Below are positions 26,043 to 35,320 of a DNA stretch of 61,051 nt, in pieces. The notes under the pieces were generated by a model. That model did not search any database. It was not told the origin of the DNA and worked only from the letters and a program-made list of their open reading frames with translations. The DNA lies in the NCBI GenBank assembly GCA_002412885.1, contig DHVX01000095.1, positions 1 through 61,051 on the forward strand, given 5' to 3'. The position numbers and the translations under genes were made by a program. Numbering within the stretch: the stretch's first letter is position 1; the number at the start of each line of letters is the position of its first letter. Source of the DNA: Bacteroidales bacterium UBA5197. GTDB lineage: Bacteria > Bacteroidota > Bacteroidia > Bacteroidales > Lentimicrobiaceae.

Positions 26043-26594
26043 TTACTCAAGCTTTTCAAGATTTACATCCACATCTATCTGAATGCTTTTGGCTATATTT
26101 TTGGCCACAGCCCCGGGGATTTTTATTCCATAATCTTCAACCAATACATTAAAGGTTGATTTGCCGATCACCTTTCCATCTTTCACCTCAAAAGTGCCTT
26201 TTTCTGAAATCTTTTTGGTTACACCCTTAATCGTGAGATCTCCTTCAACAATAGCATTGTAAACACCGTTTTTGGCAAAATCAATATCCTTGATATTCGT
26301 TACTTTACCGGTAAAAGTTGCGTTGGGGAATTTATCGGATTCCACATAGTTTTCGTTGAAATGTTCCTGCATCAGGGCTTTTTCAAATTGAAACGATTTC
26401 ATCAGAACACGAAAAACAAAGTCTCCGGTTTGCTGATCAAGTGCGCTGTTTACCTGACGGTTGTGGGCTAAAATGTCTTCAATGGGAGTACTTGAGAAAA
26501 AGCGGATATTGCCACTTTTTGTTATGAATTTTTGCGCCTGAGCTGAGCCAAGGGCTAAAGCGACTAATAAAATCAGTGTTGACAGGATTTTCAT
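26043..26594 (-). CDS. YceI family periplasmic protein
   Basis: A 183-residue exported lipid-binding-fold protein. The ATG at 26594 begins the signal peptide MKILSTLILLVALALGSAQA; the longer frame upstream overlaps the neighbouring gene and is rejected. The family pattern is seen in GNIRFFSSTPIEDILAHN, PNATFTGKVTN and VEGDLTIKGVTK. YceI proteins bind isoprenoid-type lipids in a beta-barrel; the exact ligand here is unknown. It lies 38 bases after an OB-fold lipoprotein-like gene, a pairing common in Bacteroidota. Confidence 0.88.
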   Translation of the reverse strand: MKILSTLILLVALALGSAQAQKFITKSGNIRFFSSTPIEDILAHNRQVNSALDQQTGDFVFRVLMKSFQFEKALMQEHFNENYVESDKFPNATFTGKVTNIKDIDFAKNGVYNAIVEGDLTIKGVTKKISEKGTFEVKDGKVIGKSTFNVLVEDYGIKIPGAVAKNIAKSIQIDVDVNLEKLE

Positions 26595-26632
26595 TTTGTT
26601 TGGTTTTAAGTTTGGGTTTTGGTTAAAGCAAT

Positions 26633-27070
26633 TCAAATGGCAATGCTGCAATGTTCCAGAATTACATCTGTTTCGTTATATCCGGTACAATGCCCTTTTA
26701 TGGTGATGGTGCTGCCGGGAGGTATTGATATCAAAGTTTCGGCTTTTTCAGGAATTAGTACGCACCGCACTCCTTCGCTGCCAAACATTCCTTCATCTAT
26801 TTCAAATAATGCAACTACCTGCTCATCAGTAACCTCAACGGAGGACAATTGTCCGGTAATCGCAATTACCTTGCCATTATAGCGTGCTGAAGATGCCGCT
26901 GCATTGGTTCTGAATTCCTCGAAAAAAGCAATAGCTTCTACTTCGAAATCGGGTTTGGCTTTTGAATAATCTTTGTGAGGTTTGTTGTAAACAAAGAAGT
27001 AAACGAGCAAAGCTAAAACGATACCTGCTGCAGCCAGGCCTCCGATAATGATCAACCATTTCTTTTTCAT
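26633..27070 (-). CDS. Membrane-anchored OB-fold (tRNA_anti-like) protein
   Basis: A 145-residue protein with an N-terminal anchor helix (KKKWLIIIGGLAAAGIVLALLVYFFV) and a periplasmic OB-fold. The pattern NGKVIAITGQLSSVEV, VRCVLIPE, GSTITIKGHCTGYNETD and VILEHCSI fits the tRNA_anti-like family of Bacteroidota. The ATG at 27070 is preferred: the longer frame adds 29 residues with no signal properties. It is followed by the YceI gene, probably in one operon, and preceded by the palindromic repeat region. Confidence 0.8.
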   Translation of the reverse strand: MKKKWLIIIGGLAAAGIVLALLVYFFVYNKPHKDYSKAKPDFEVEAIAFFEEFRTNAAASSARYNGKVIAITGQLSSVEVTDEQVVALFEIDEGMFGSEGVRCVLIPEKAETLISIPPGSTITIKGHCTGYNETDVILEHCSIAI

Positions 27071-27527
27071 GATGATTTTTTTTGATAAACAGTTTAAAGC
27101 GTAATTAGTTGCGAAAGGAGTAGTTAAACCTTCCCAACGGGAATAAACCGCGGACAAACGGGAATAATACCTGCCCGTATGCTACCCTTTGGGGCTGCAG
27201 TTACTTATATTTATCTTCACCGTGGGTTCCTTGAAGAGCTCCTCCCACGGTTATTGTTATTGAGCACCTTCGGCGCTCTGACATGCGTCCCCGAAGGGGG
27301 CGAATTTCAACTAACCGTGGGTGAAACCTGCCTGCGTGCGCAAGCAGGCAGGTGAAATGGAACCCACGGTTGGCGGATGGGCTGATGAAACAGCGTCCCC
27401 GAAGGGGGCGAATAAAAATTCTTAAGTTACTATCCTATCAAAATAGGACTCTGCCTGATAAAATTCTTAAAATCCAAAATGGCAGATTGAACAACATTGC
27501 TATATTTACACGTCCAAATACAGAACT
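27071..27527. other. Repeat-bearing intergenic region
   Basis: A 457-base gap between divergent genes, mostly occupied by the composite palindromic element at 27219-27410. A TATATTTA close to the -7 consensus (27501-27508) may serve the PrsW gene. Confidence 0.6.
27219..27410. repeat. Composite palindromic repeat element
   Basis: Five hairpins in 192 bases. ACCGTGGG/CCCACGGT (27219-27226 with 27244-27251). GAGC...GCTC with a TTCG loop (27262-27278). CGTCCCCGAAGGGGGCG (27286-27302). A nested palindrome AACCGTGGGT/ACCCACGGTT (27313-27322 with 27362-27371) enclosing ACCTGCCTGC/GCAGGCAGGT (27326-27335 with 27344-27353). A second exact CGTCCCCGAAGGGGGCG (27394-27410). No reading frame spans it. 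Confidence 0.9.
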
Positions 27528-28226
27528 ATGCTACTCATTTTTGTATCTGTTTTCCCTGTTATTGTTATTATGATTTATATCTACTTCAGGGATAAGTATG
27601 AGAAAGAACCTCTGTGGCTTCTGATAAAAGCTTTTGCAGGAGGAATTTTGTCAGCAGTTGCAACAATATTATTTTTTGTTCCGTTTCATAATTCCCTGCC
27701 TGAATTTCAGAACGTTTTTGCAAATGCGATGTTCATGGCTTTTTTTGGGGCAGCTATTCCTGAGGAGATCTTTAAATTTATTTTTCTCTATTTGATTATC
27801 TGGAAAAACAGCAACTTCAATGAATACTACGACGGAATTATTTATGCAGTGTTTGTTTCGTTGGGCTTTGCCTGCCTTGAGAACATATTCTATGTAACTG
27901 AACATGGAATGGGCGTTGGGATTGCACGTGGAATTTTCGCTGTTCCCGGGCATGCGCTTGACGGTGTGATTATGGGTTACTTTCTTTCATTGGCCAGGTT
28001 TATGCCTGAGCGCAAAACGGAGTTTATTTTTAAAAGCTTGTTCTATGCAATTATGGCGCACGGCATTTATGACTTTCTGCTTTTCTATGCGTCCGGAATA
28101 TCTGAGTCGAGCCCTTTTTTGTCTGTTCTGGTGATGTTGGTTTTTCTGGCATTTATCATTTATTTGTGGCGTCTGGGTTTTCGGAAGATCAACAGGCATA
28201 TTGAGGCTTCGGTGTTTAAGCGTTAG
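27528..28226 (+). CDS. PrsW family intramembrane metalloprotease
   Basis: A 232-residue integral membrane protein with about seven helices. The zinc-site motifs of the PrsW/CPBP-like group are present: PEEIFKF (Glu pair), CLENIFYV, GHALDGVIMGYF and AHGIYDFLLF. PrsW in Bacillus cuts an anti-sigma factor in the membrane; the substrate here is unknown, and no anti-sigma factor gene is adjacent. The ATG at 27528 gives the usual N-terminus ending in helix 1, then YIYFRDKYEKEP. Confidence 0.9.
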   Translation: MLLIFVSVFPVIVIMIYIYFRDKYEKEPLWLLIKAFAGGILSAVATILFFVPFHNSLPEFQNVFANAMFMAFFGAAIPEEIFKFIFLYLIIWKNSNFNEYYDGIIYAVFVSLGFACLENIFYVTEHGMGVGIARGIFAVPGHALDGVIMGYFLSLARFMPERKTEFIFKSLFYAIMAHGIYDFLLFYASGISESSPFLSVLVMLVFLAFIIYLWRLGFRKINRHIEASVFKR

Positions 28227-28235
28227 AAAATGATA

Positions 28236-28280
28236 TAAAAAAACAGCTGAACCATGAACATTTCTGTTCAGGCCCAGCTG
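28236..28280 (-). terminator. Terminator of the giant surface-protein gene
   Basis: On the minus strand CAGCTG...TGTTC hairpins (CAGCTG/CAGCTG outer, GAACA/TGTTC inner) run into CTGTTTTTTTATATC. It lies 42 bases after the stop codon at 28322. Confidence 0.85.
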
Positions 28281-28321
28281 CGCATCCCGCAGGTTAAACC
28301 CTGCCCATTTTTGATTAAATG

Positions 28322-31300
28322 TTACTCAATCAAAAGTTTTTGTTGTTTTATTCCTTCTTTGGTTTGAACCACAATCAGGTAGGCTCCTTTTGCCAATCCG
28401 TTCAGATTCAGGCGGAATTCCTCCGATCTGGCTTCGGTCTGCAGTCTGAGTTTTCCATCCATTCCGAAAAGGAGGACTTTGGCATCATTACATCCGATGA
28501 TAGTCACATACTCACTTGCGGGGTTTGGATAAATCCTGATTTCAGGAATTGGTGAATATGAGTTGTTTACACCCAGGAAGTCAATTACATTGGAGAACGA
28601 TAGTTCCGATTCGCCAGTTGTGTAATATGCCTGCACTGCATACACATACTTGTTGTTTGCAGCCGGAGGCCAGTTTGAATCGTTGTATTCGGTTTCATTC
28701 AGCGTTGTAGTGTTGAGGACCGGCCAGTTTTCGGCATTGGAAATATCAGTCAGTTCGCCAAAGCGGATATCATAACCTGTTAAGGCTCTGCCTGAAGAAT
28801 GTGAAACTGTTTCGGTCATAACGTGTGGCCTGATCAGGAAATTTCCTGCACTTCCAACAATGCCTGAAAGCAAAGCAATGTCGCCGCCTGCATATTTATA
28901 ACAGGCAAGTTCAATAACAATATTGGTAGAATCCCAGGCCAGAAAAGTTGATTGCTCAGTAGTACCATACCAGTATATCATTGCATAATGATCTCCCTCA
29001 AGGGTGATGTTTGGAATGCTGATATGCAGCCATTCGTCCATACCTGATGAAAACTCATCACTACTAACAACCAGATTGTAGTCTTCGTCAAATATATCAA
29101 GGCGCATTGGTTGTCCAGTGGAAAAGACATTGTATTTAGCCCAGTAAACATCGAAGCCGGTAACGGTTGCAGGCTCATCAAAGGGAATGTGATTTCCAAG
29201 CCATACTTCTTCGCCAATTTCACCTGCCCAGCCCTGTTCATGAACACCATCTTCGAAAATCATAACATGATGAGCTGCTGAGGTTGGCTGATGCCATGAA
29301 ACATTCATCGTTTCTGCAGTTGGTGCGGCAAGCACAACATACGGAATCAGCATTGCTTCAGATAAGACGATTTCGCCGAGATCAATGTCTGATTCTGCAA
29401 CTGCTACCGGTGCCGAATAGGTGGCATATCCGTCAGCAGCAACACTTATCTGGTAGGTGTTCTGACTGTAAACATTTTCAAGTGTAAAATTACCATTTGC
29501 ATCTGATGTAGTAGAAAAAGGTGCATAACCTGTGAGGGATATGGTGGCATTTTCAATACCAACACCTGGGTTGTCGATTCCGGTGACTTGTCCGCTTATG
29601 GAAACCAAAGCCAGCTCATTCATAATAAAGTTGAGTGTAGTGGTGTTTCCAAGTGTTACTTCAAGTGACTCATACACAGCAGAGTATCCAAGTTTATCGG
29701 CTGTAGCCGGATAGGTACCTACCGGAACAAACGGTAGTTCATAAAGTCCTGAAGCATCGGTGTAAGTTGTGATGTTAAGCGGATTTATCTTTACTGAGGC
29801 ACCTTCAATGGGAGAACCATCAATATCAGTTACTGAACCGGCTGCAGAGCCCAGATTATCATTGAAAACAAACCTGATTACAGGATTGGCATTTGAGCTA
29901 CCTGCTCCCGGAGGTGAATATGGATTGGGAGGATTGGTGTACCCGGCTGTGTATTTTGTAGAAGATACCATTCCGCTGTATGTACTAAAACCCTGATTGA
30001 CGTTTGTGTGATTATCAATTTTTTCAACCATAACAACCAGATTTTTGGTGTTGTCGTTATAGTTGAACGGAGTCTGGAAAGGAATGTAAATGGTCTGTTC
30101 TCCAACTATAAAATTCAGATTACCATCAAAAGCAAGCTCAAGTTCGCCGGCGGGAATCCACTCAGGCAACTCTTCCATTTCTGTTGTGCCTACCCATACC
30201 CGAACCGGAACCTCTGTTTCGGGATACATAAATGAATAATTATAGGCGATGCCGAAAATTACACCCTCTTTTCCGATTTCATCATTGAGATAGAGCGTTT
30301 CATACAATGAATGATTGTAAGCCATATCCACAGGGCCTGAATATGTTGTATATCCGAAGGTCTCTCCAACTGTAATTACTTCAGATTCGGCAGGTATGCC
30401 CGAAAGCATAAGAATTGCACTGGTGTTGTTTTCCAGATACTGATCCTGTAAAAACTCAATTTCAGCATAGATTTTATATTCGCCGATGTCAGTGAAAGTA
30501 TAGGACAGGTCGTAGGTAAGTTCTTGTCCGCTTGCAATCTCAAGTCCGGAAACCGAGAAAACCTCTACCGGGTTTTCAGTACCTCTGAGCAACTTTACAC
30601 GGTAGTCATCTGCAGGAACAGTCTCAAGTCCGTTGTTGCGGATAGTAAGGGTAAAGTCAGAAGCTTCTCCCAGGCTGTATAGATTATTTCCTGAGAATTC
30701 TTTTGCCTTCAGATCAAATTCATCAAAATGAACCGAAACATTCTGTCCAAGAATATAATCAAGTGTTACCTGTCCTGAGAATGCGTAAGGATCTGAAACA
30801 TTTACCCTGAATCCTATCCTGCCCATTTGTCCGGCAAATGCCGACATATCAACTTCATATCTTGTAAACTGCATGATATTCAAAGCAGGGTTCTGAACAT
30901 AAATCCATTCGGAAGTGCCTTCTTCTTTCCAGAGAATATTCAGATTTCCGGGCCACCACATGCTTGAAACAGCATAAAATGAGAACGAGGCATCTTCGGC
31001 AATATTCAGGCGGGTGGTAATTAGTGTGTCAGAATATCCTACCGGAACCATTGACATAGCGCTGCTGTTTCCGCTGAAACCATAATATCCGGCACCCCAG
31101 TATACGCCATTGATCCAGTTTTCAGGAGGGAAATTTCCTGTTTCAAAATCTTCAAAAAAGGCATCAAAGGCATAAACATAAGTATCCATTGATAGAGAGT
31201 TATCCGGTTCGGCTCCATCATCCTCGGGGATTGAAGCTTCGATGGTATAATCACCGACTTCAGCAGGTGTCCATGGCAGGCTGACTCTTACTGTATCAGC

Positions 31301-32866
31301 AGGATTAAGCATACCTGTGAGTTGTGTTCCTAAAACAACTCCGTTGGCTTTGAAAGTAACGGTTTTCTCCTGCGCCATTGATCCGTAATTCTGGACTTTG
31401 GATGAAAGAATCGTAGTACTATTCTGGAAAATTGTGGAAAGACTGCTTTTGAGATCAAGTAAAGCAAAATCGTTGGCAACAGGAGTAATACAGGATATAT
31501 AAGCAACCCATCCGGAAGTCGTTTCCCAGCCGGGTCCCATAAAGTGAATGGTGAGGGCGCCATCTGCATTTAGTGCAGTTATAACTCCAGGGCTTTCGGT
31601 TCCCATCCAGTTTCCGAGCATTGGAGCACTCGTTGAGGTTCCGTCGTAGATTGTAAAACCACCCCAACTGGCATTAAATTCCAGAAAAGTAAGTCTTACC
31701 CGGTCGCCGGCGTTGGCTGGGTAAATGGTAGTAACCGCATCGTCATTCATTCCAATATCGCCGTCAAGTCCTCCGGCATCGGTAAATGTTGCACCGCAGG
31801 AAGTAATGGTCTGGGTTCCTGTGGATGGCATTGTATAAATTGTGCCAAGATTATAGATTGTTTTTGATGCTGTGTTGTTGCCTGAAACAGGATCGCCGGC
31901 ATGGGTTACAGTTGCTGAAATCAGATAACTTCCTGCAGTTGAGAGGTTAGCTGTTGCTGTAAATGTGTAGTTTGCTATCTGGTTGGGTGCCAGCGAAAAG
32001 GCGCCAACATTTTCAACAACCGGAGTGCCGCCATTAATACTGTAGCTGACATTAAAACCGGTTTCAACAGCATTTCCTTCATTTTTCAGCGAAACAACAA
32101 CCTGCTCGCTGGCTGTTAAAGTTGCCGAAGTATTGGGTTGCACAATACCGGTGAGAGATAAATCGTTGTCAAGACCATCACCATAAAGTGAAAAGGCAAG
32201 GTTAAAATCAGACCACACAATCATTGAAGCAGCAGTCCAGTCAATATTTCCGGTCCCAAATCCATTGCCAGGGTTTTTCCAGTGAAACTCATTGCCAATG
32301 GTTGTTCCCTGATGACTATACCATCCCCATTGATTGGAAACGGAATAATCAGCAACAGCCTGAACGCTAACCCAGTAAACGCCTGATGTGAATGGAATCA
32401 CTGCAGGAAGCGTAAATTCGTATTTGTAGCTGTGATAAACTTCATCAAGAAGAATCTCATTGTAATTGGTGAAATTCTCGAAAGTATGAATTGCGGTTCC
32501 CGGAACGCCATTGTTATCTGCATAAAAATAGATATTAAACGCAGTAGCTGGTGTGCCCGTCCATTCAAAATACTGCCCGGCTACATCAATGTATCGGATA
32601 TCCCAGATTACACCAGCCGGAACTGTAAAATCGTCAGCAGCGTAACTCGTATTGTTTACACTTACGGGATCGGTAAATTGTTGACTGACCATGTAGTTCC
32701 ATCCCAAAGGGAATAGCTGATCGTAAATTACCTCGCCATTGCGGGCAGAGGGGTTGTGAACCGTATGGCTGTTTGTGCCAAATATGGCTTGCTGGCCATA
32801 TCCTTGCAACGAAAGCATCGATAGTATGAATGCTGCCATGGTTAAAACTTGGGTAAACTTTCTCAT
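28322..32866 (-). CDS. Giant multidomain T9SS surface protein
   Basis: A 1514-residue exported protein. Signal peptide (MRKFTQVLTMAAFILSMLSL). A beta-sandwich region to about 230. A CARDB-like Ig repeat (NDLSLTGIVQPNTSATLTAS). A CUB-like unit (about 345-460, starting at TMPSTGTQTITSCG). Further CARDB-like repeats around 465-560 and 715-815. Two carboxypeptidase-regulatory-like repeats: GSVTDIDGSPIEGASV at about 1010 and ISGQVTGIDNPG at about 1087. A fibronectin-type section near 1180-1430. A type A T9SS sorting domain from IRIYPNPASEY at about 1440. I see no catalytic site; adhesion or ligand binding is the likely role. It is preceded by a 67-residue hypothetical gene. Confidence 0.85.
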   Translation of the reverse strand: MRKFTQVLTMAAFILSMLSLQGYGQQAIFGTNSHTVHNPSARNGEVIYDQLFPLGWNYMVSQQFTDPVSVNNTSYAADDFTVPAGVIWDIRYIDVAGQYFEWTGTPATAFNIYFYADNNGVPGTAIHTFENFTNYNEILLDEVYHSYKYEFTLPAVIPFTSGVYWVSVQAVADYSVSNQWGWYSHQGTTIGNEFHWKNPGNGFGTGNIDWTAASMIVWSDFNLAFSLYGDGLDNDLSLTGIVQPNTSATLTASEQVVVSLKNEGNAVETGFNVSYSINGGTPVVENVGAFSLAPNQIANYTFTATANLSTAGSYLISATVTHAGDPVSGNNTASKTIYNLGTIYTMPSTGTQTITSCGATFTDAGGLDGDIGMNDDAVTTIYPANAGDRVRLTFLEFNASWGGFTIYDGTSTSAPMLGNWMGTESPGVITALNADGALTIHFMGPGWETTSGWVAYISCITPVANDFALLDLKSSLSTIFQNSTTILSSKVQNYGSMAQEKTVTFKANGVVLGTQLTGMLNPADTVRVSLPWTPAEVGDYTIEASIPEDDGAEPDNSLSMDTYVYAFDAFFEDFETGNFPPENWINGVYWGAGYYGFSGNSSAMSMVPVGYSDTLITTRLNIAEDASFSFYAVSSMWWPGNLNILWKEEGTSEWIYVQNPALNIMQFTRYEVDMSAFAGQMGRIGFRVNVSDPYAFSGQVTLDYILGQNVSVHFDEFDLKAKEFSGNNLYSLGEASDFTLTIRNNGLETVPADDYRVKLLRGTENPVEVFSVSGLEIASGQELTYDLSYTFTDIGEYKIYAEIEFLQDQYLENNTSAILMLSGIPAESEVITVGETFGYTTYSGPVDMAYNHSLYETLYLNDEIGKEGVIFGIAYNYSFMYPETEVPVRVWVGTTEMEELPEWIPAGELELAFDGNLNFIVGEQTIYIPFQTPFNYNDNTKNLVVMVEKIDNHTNVNQGFSTYSGMVSSTKYTAGYTNPPNPYSPPGAGSSNANPVIRFVFNDNLGSAAGSVTDIDGSPIEGASVKINPLNITTYTDASGLYELPFVPVGTYPATADKLGYSAVYESLEVTLGNTTTLNFIMNELALVSISGQVTGIDNPGVGIENATISLTGYAPFSTTSDANGNFTLENVYSQNTYQISVAADGYATYSAPVAVAESDIDLGEIVLSEAMLIPYVVLAAPTAETMNVSWHQPTSAAHHVMIFEDGVHEQGWAGEIGEEVWLGNHIPFDEPATVTGFDVYWAKYNVFSTGQPMRLDIFDEDYNLVVSSDEFSSGMDEWLHISIPNITLEGDHYAMIYWYGTTEQSTFLAWDSTNIVIELACYKYAGGDIALLSGIVGSAGNFLIRPHVMTETVSHSSGRALTGYDIRFGELTDISNAENWPVLNTTTLNETEYNDSNWPPAANNKYVYAVQAYYTTGESELSFSNVIDFLGVNNSYSPIPEIRIYPNPASEYVTIIGCNDAKVLLFGMDGKLRLQTEARSEEFRLNLNGLAKGAYLIVVQTKEGIKQQKLLIE

Positions 32867-32896
32867 GATTTGGGTATTTGGTTTGTTTTTGTTTGG

Positions 32897-33100
32897 TTAT
32901 TCGGTTAAATTCTGATTTTTGAGTTGACTCTCCGTTTTCTTTTTCCTGCTGCGAACAGGCGGTTTATCTTCCTCAACCTTCTTTTCTCCCATTTTTAAAA
33001 GGATCTTTCCCAAAGCCGCATTTTCGTTATTCAGCTTTTTTATAAGAAGTTTCATCTCCTTTTCAATCTGGTCGGGTTCTGTTTTCTTGTCTGCTTTCAT
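32897..33100 (-). CDS. Small charged hypothetical protein
   Basis: A 67-residue lysine- and glutamate-rich protein starting at the ATG at 33100 (MKADKKTEPDQIEKEMK). Heptad-like leucines (LLIKKLNNENAALGKILLKM) suggest a short coiled coil, followed by a basic tail with PPVRSRKKKTE. No family recognised. It ends 30 bases before the giant surface-protein gene on the same strand. A chance frame cannot be excluded. Confidence 0.45.
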   Translation of the reverse strand: MKADKKTEPDQIEKEMKLLIKKLNNENAALGKILLKMGEKKVEEDKPPVRSRKKKTESQLKNQNLTE

Positions 33101-33341
33101 GATGGGTAAAATATTCATCGGCAAAACTCGGTGACAATTTCAGACACACCTAATTTTAATAGCCCACAAAAAAACTACAACAGGTAAAAGGGAGGAAACA
33201 ATAATGCTACAAATGAATTACAGTATTGATAAACAATGCGTTAACTAATATATAATATCGTGGTATTATCTGTAAACTGCACAGAAAAGTTGTTGCCGGA
33301 AGGCCGAAAACTGAGGTTTAAACCGGAAGGAGTGATTCTTT

Positions 33342-35108
33342 TTACAATTGCTGAAGTATGGTTACCAGGTTATCGTCGCGGGTAATTCCCATTCTTTTTC
33401 TTAATCTGGCGCGGGCAACCTGAATGCTTTTAAGAGATTGAAAGGTAATGGCAGAAATGTCTTTGGTGGTCATATTCAACCTCAGGAAAGCACATAACTT
33501 TGTTTCGTTGGGCGTAAGATCGGGATACTTTTCGCCAAGTTTTTGGTAGAAATCCTGATGAACATTCTGAAACCTCACCTCAAATTCTCCCCAAACTGTG
33601 TTGTCGATATTTGACTTCATTTCGCGGATAACCTCCTGCACAACCACTTTATTTTCAGGGAGAAGCATATGCCGTATGGCTAAAAGTTTTTCGGTAACAG
33701 AAGAAAGAAACTCATTTTTGTTTACCAGATACATTACGTGGGTGGCAAGTTCTTTATTGCGGTATTCAAGTTCAAGTTGAAGGTTTTGTTTTTCGAGAAG
33801 CAGGTTTTGCTTCTCCAGATTAAGATTCCTTTGCTCAAGTTCAAGACTTTCTTTTATAAGCCTGACCTGTCTCATTTTTATGCGTTGATTTCGGTTAAGC
33901 AGCATAACAATAATAAAAGAAAACAGAAATGCAGCTGCTATTACCATATATATCAGTGCTTTTCGCTCCTTTCGGGCAAGCATAATTTCCTGCTTTAATT
34001 CACTTTCCTTGCGCTGCTTCTCATAATGATATTGCAGTTCAAGTCTGGCTGAAGTCTGAATCTGCTCTGTGTTTATGATGCTGTCGTGCAGTTGCTTGTA
34101 TAGTCGATGCATTTCCAGTGCATCTGAATATCTTTTGACTTTCTCATGGGCAAGCGATAAAAAATTGGCCGCTTTCATCTGCGATCTGATATTCCTGACT
34201 TTACGGCTGATCGCCAATGCTTTGTCCAGGCTTTCAATGGATTTCTGATAATCACCGGTAAGGTAATAGCAATCGCCAAGGTTGTTGTAAACCTGAGCCA
34301 TACCTGCTGAATCCTGCAAGCTTTTTCTTATTTGCAGAGCCTGATTGTAATAATCAAAAGCTTTTTCGAAATCCTTTTTCTCTTTATAAACTATGCCAAG
34401 GTTATTATACAACACGCCGTAGTAAATCTGATTGTTGAGCGGTCTGTTCATCTCAAGGGCTTTCTCGAAATTCGCCTGTGCTTTGTCGAAAGCTCTCCCG
34501 CTCAGATGAACTGAACCCATATTTATATACAAAACCAACTGAGATTCAGATTCTTTATAAGCAGGATTTATTGTTGCCTTCTGCATTACTTTGTCAAGAC
34601 TCTTCTGAAAATATTCCAACGATTTAGCCAGATTTTCTAAATAAAAATAACAGGTTCCCATCTGCACATACAAGCTTGCGTATTTGCTGCTAAGGCTGGT
34701 TGTGTCATGCCCCACTGATGATTCTCCGTCAAGCATTGACAACATTTTAAAGTAATATTCAAGCGTAATCGAATAATTGCCACTGGCTAAAAAGAGAAGC
34801 CCCAGCTGATTGTAAATCAGGTATTTGAATTTGTCTGATTTTTGTTTTTCTGACAATTCCAATGCTTTTGTGAAATATATAAGCGCGGAGTCATGCATTG
34901 ATTTTTTGGTGTAACGTTCGCCCAGCTGACCATAAATCTTAATGGAAGCAGTATCTGTTTTGGCTAGCTTGAGAGCTGTTTTCAAACTGTCGATTTTGTG
35001 ATCAGCATAAAGTTTTGATGCTGAAAACAGAACTAATAGCAACGCAATTGACATGATTAAAAATGCCTTGGCAGGTAATACGGGCCGGAAATAAAACTTT
35101 TGCTTCAT
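33342..35108 (-). CDS. TPR sensor protein with LuxR-type DNA-binding domain
   Basis: A 588-residue membrane protein. After an N-terminal signal/anchor (PAKAFLIMSIALLLVLFSA) come about seven tetratricopeptide repeats (about 45-350; for example YNNLGIVYKEKKDFEKAFDY and VYNNLGDCYYLTGDYQKS). A transmembrane helix (LIYMVIAAAFLFSFIIVMLL, about 385) is followed by a coiled coil of repeated LEKQNL units. The C-terminal domain (DLTPNETKLCAFLRLNMTTK, then RKRMGI) is a LuxR-like helix-turn-helix. It fits a one-component regulator that senses outside and binds DNA inside, a class common in Bacteroidota. The ATG at 35108 is preferred over the frame start six codons upstream. A TATATTTG -7 box lies 30 bases before it. 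Confidence 0.85.
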   Translation of the reverse strand: MKQKFYFRPVLPAKAFLIMSIALLLVLFSASKLYADHKIDSLKTALKLAKTDTASIKIYGQLGERYTKKSMHDSALIYFTKALELSEKQKSDKFKYLIYNQLGLLFLASGNYSITLEYYFKMLSMLDGESSVGHDTTSLSSKYASLYVQMGTCYFYLENLAKSLEYFQKSLDKVMQKATINPAYKESESQLVLYINMGSVHLSGRAFDKAQANFEKALEMNRPLNNQIYYGVLYNNLGIVYKEKKDFEKAFDYYNQALQIRKSLQDSAGMAQVYNNLGDCYYLTGDYQKSIESLDKALAISRKVRNIRSQMKAANFLSLAHEKVKRYSDALEMHRLYKQLHDSIINTEQIQTSARLELQYHYEKQRKESELKQEIMLARKERKALIYMVIAAAFLFSFIIVMLLNRNQRIKMRQVRLIKESLELEQRNLNLEKQNLLLEKQNLQLELEYRNKELATHVMYLVNKNEFLSSVTEKLLAIRHMLLPENKVVVQEVIREMKSNIDNTVWGEFEVRFQNVHQDFYQKLGEKYPDLTPNETKLCAFLRLNMTTKDISAITFQSLKSIQVARARLRKRMGITRDDNLVTILQQL

Positions 35109-35137
35109 TTGTAAGTCAGACAGCATTCAAACAAAAA

Positions 35138-35145
35138 CAAATATA
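35138..35145 (-). promoter_or_regulatory. Predicted -7 box TATATTTG of the TPR-HTH gene
   Basis: Exact consensus on the minus strand; the -33 element is not clear. Confidence 0.5.
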
Positions 35146-35250
35146 CCTAAATATGTGCTTCTATTACACAGTTAATTCAATTCACTGAGGGCATAATTTA
35201 CATTGCTCAAAAAACATTTGGAATTACGCTACTTAGCCTCCTTATTTTCA

Positions 35251-35258
35251 TATTTTTG
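35251..35258 (+). promoter_or_regulatory. Predicted -7 box TATTTTTG of the AlkD-like gene
   Basis: Exact consensus 63 bases before the ATG at 35321; no clear -33 element. Confidence 0.5.
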
Positions 35259-35320
35259 TGAATAGTAGCCGCCTCCTTCCAATTTTTCAATTTCTGAGTA
35301 TTTAAAAGACAGAACACCCT

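Noticed and set aside
27219..27410. CRISPR array
   Set aside because: The repeats are palindromic units of different type and spacing, not evenly spaced direct repeats; no cas genes nearby.
33204..33248. 14-codon frame behind a GGGAGG in the gap before the TPR regulator gene
   Set aside because: Too short and without context; a single good ribosome-site match is expected by chance.
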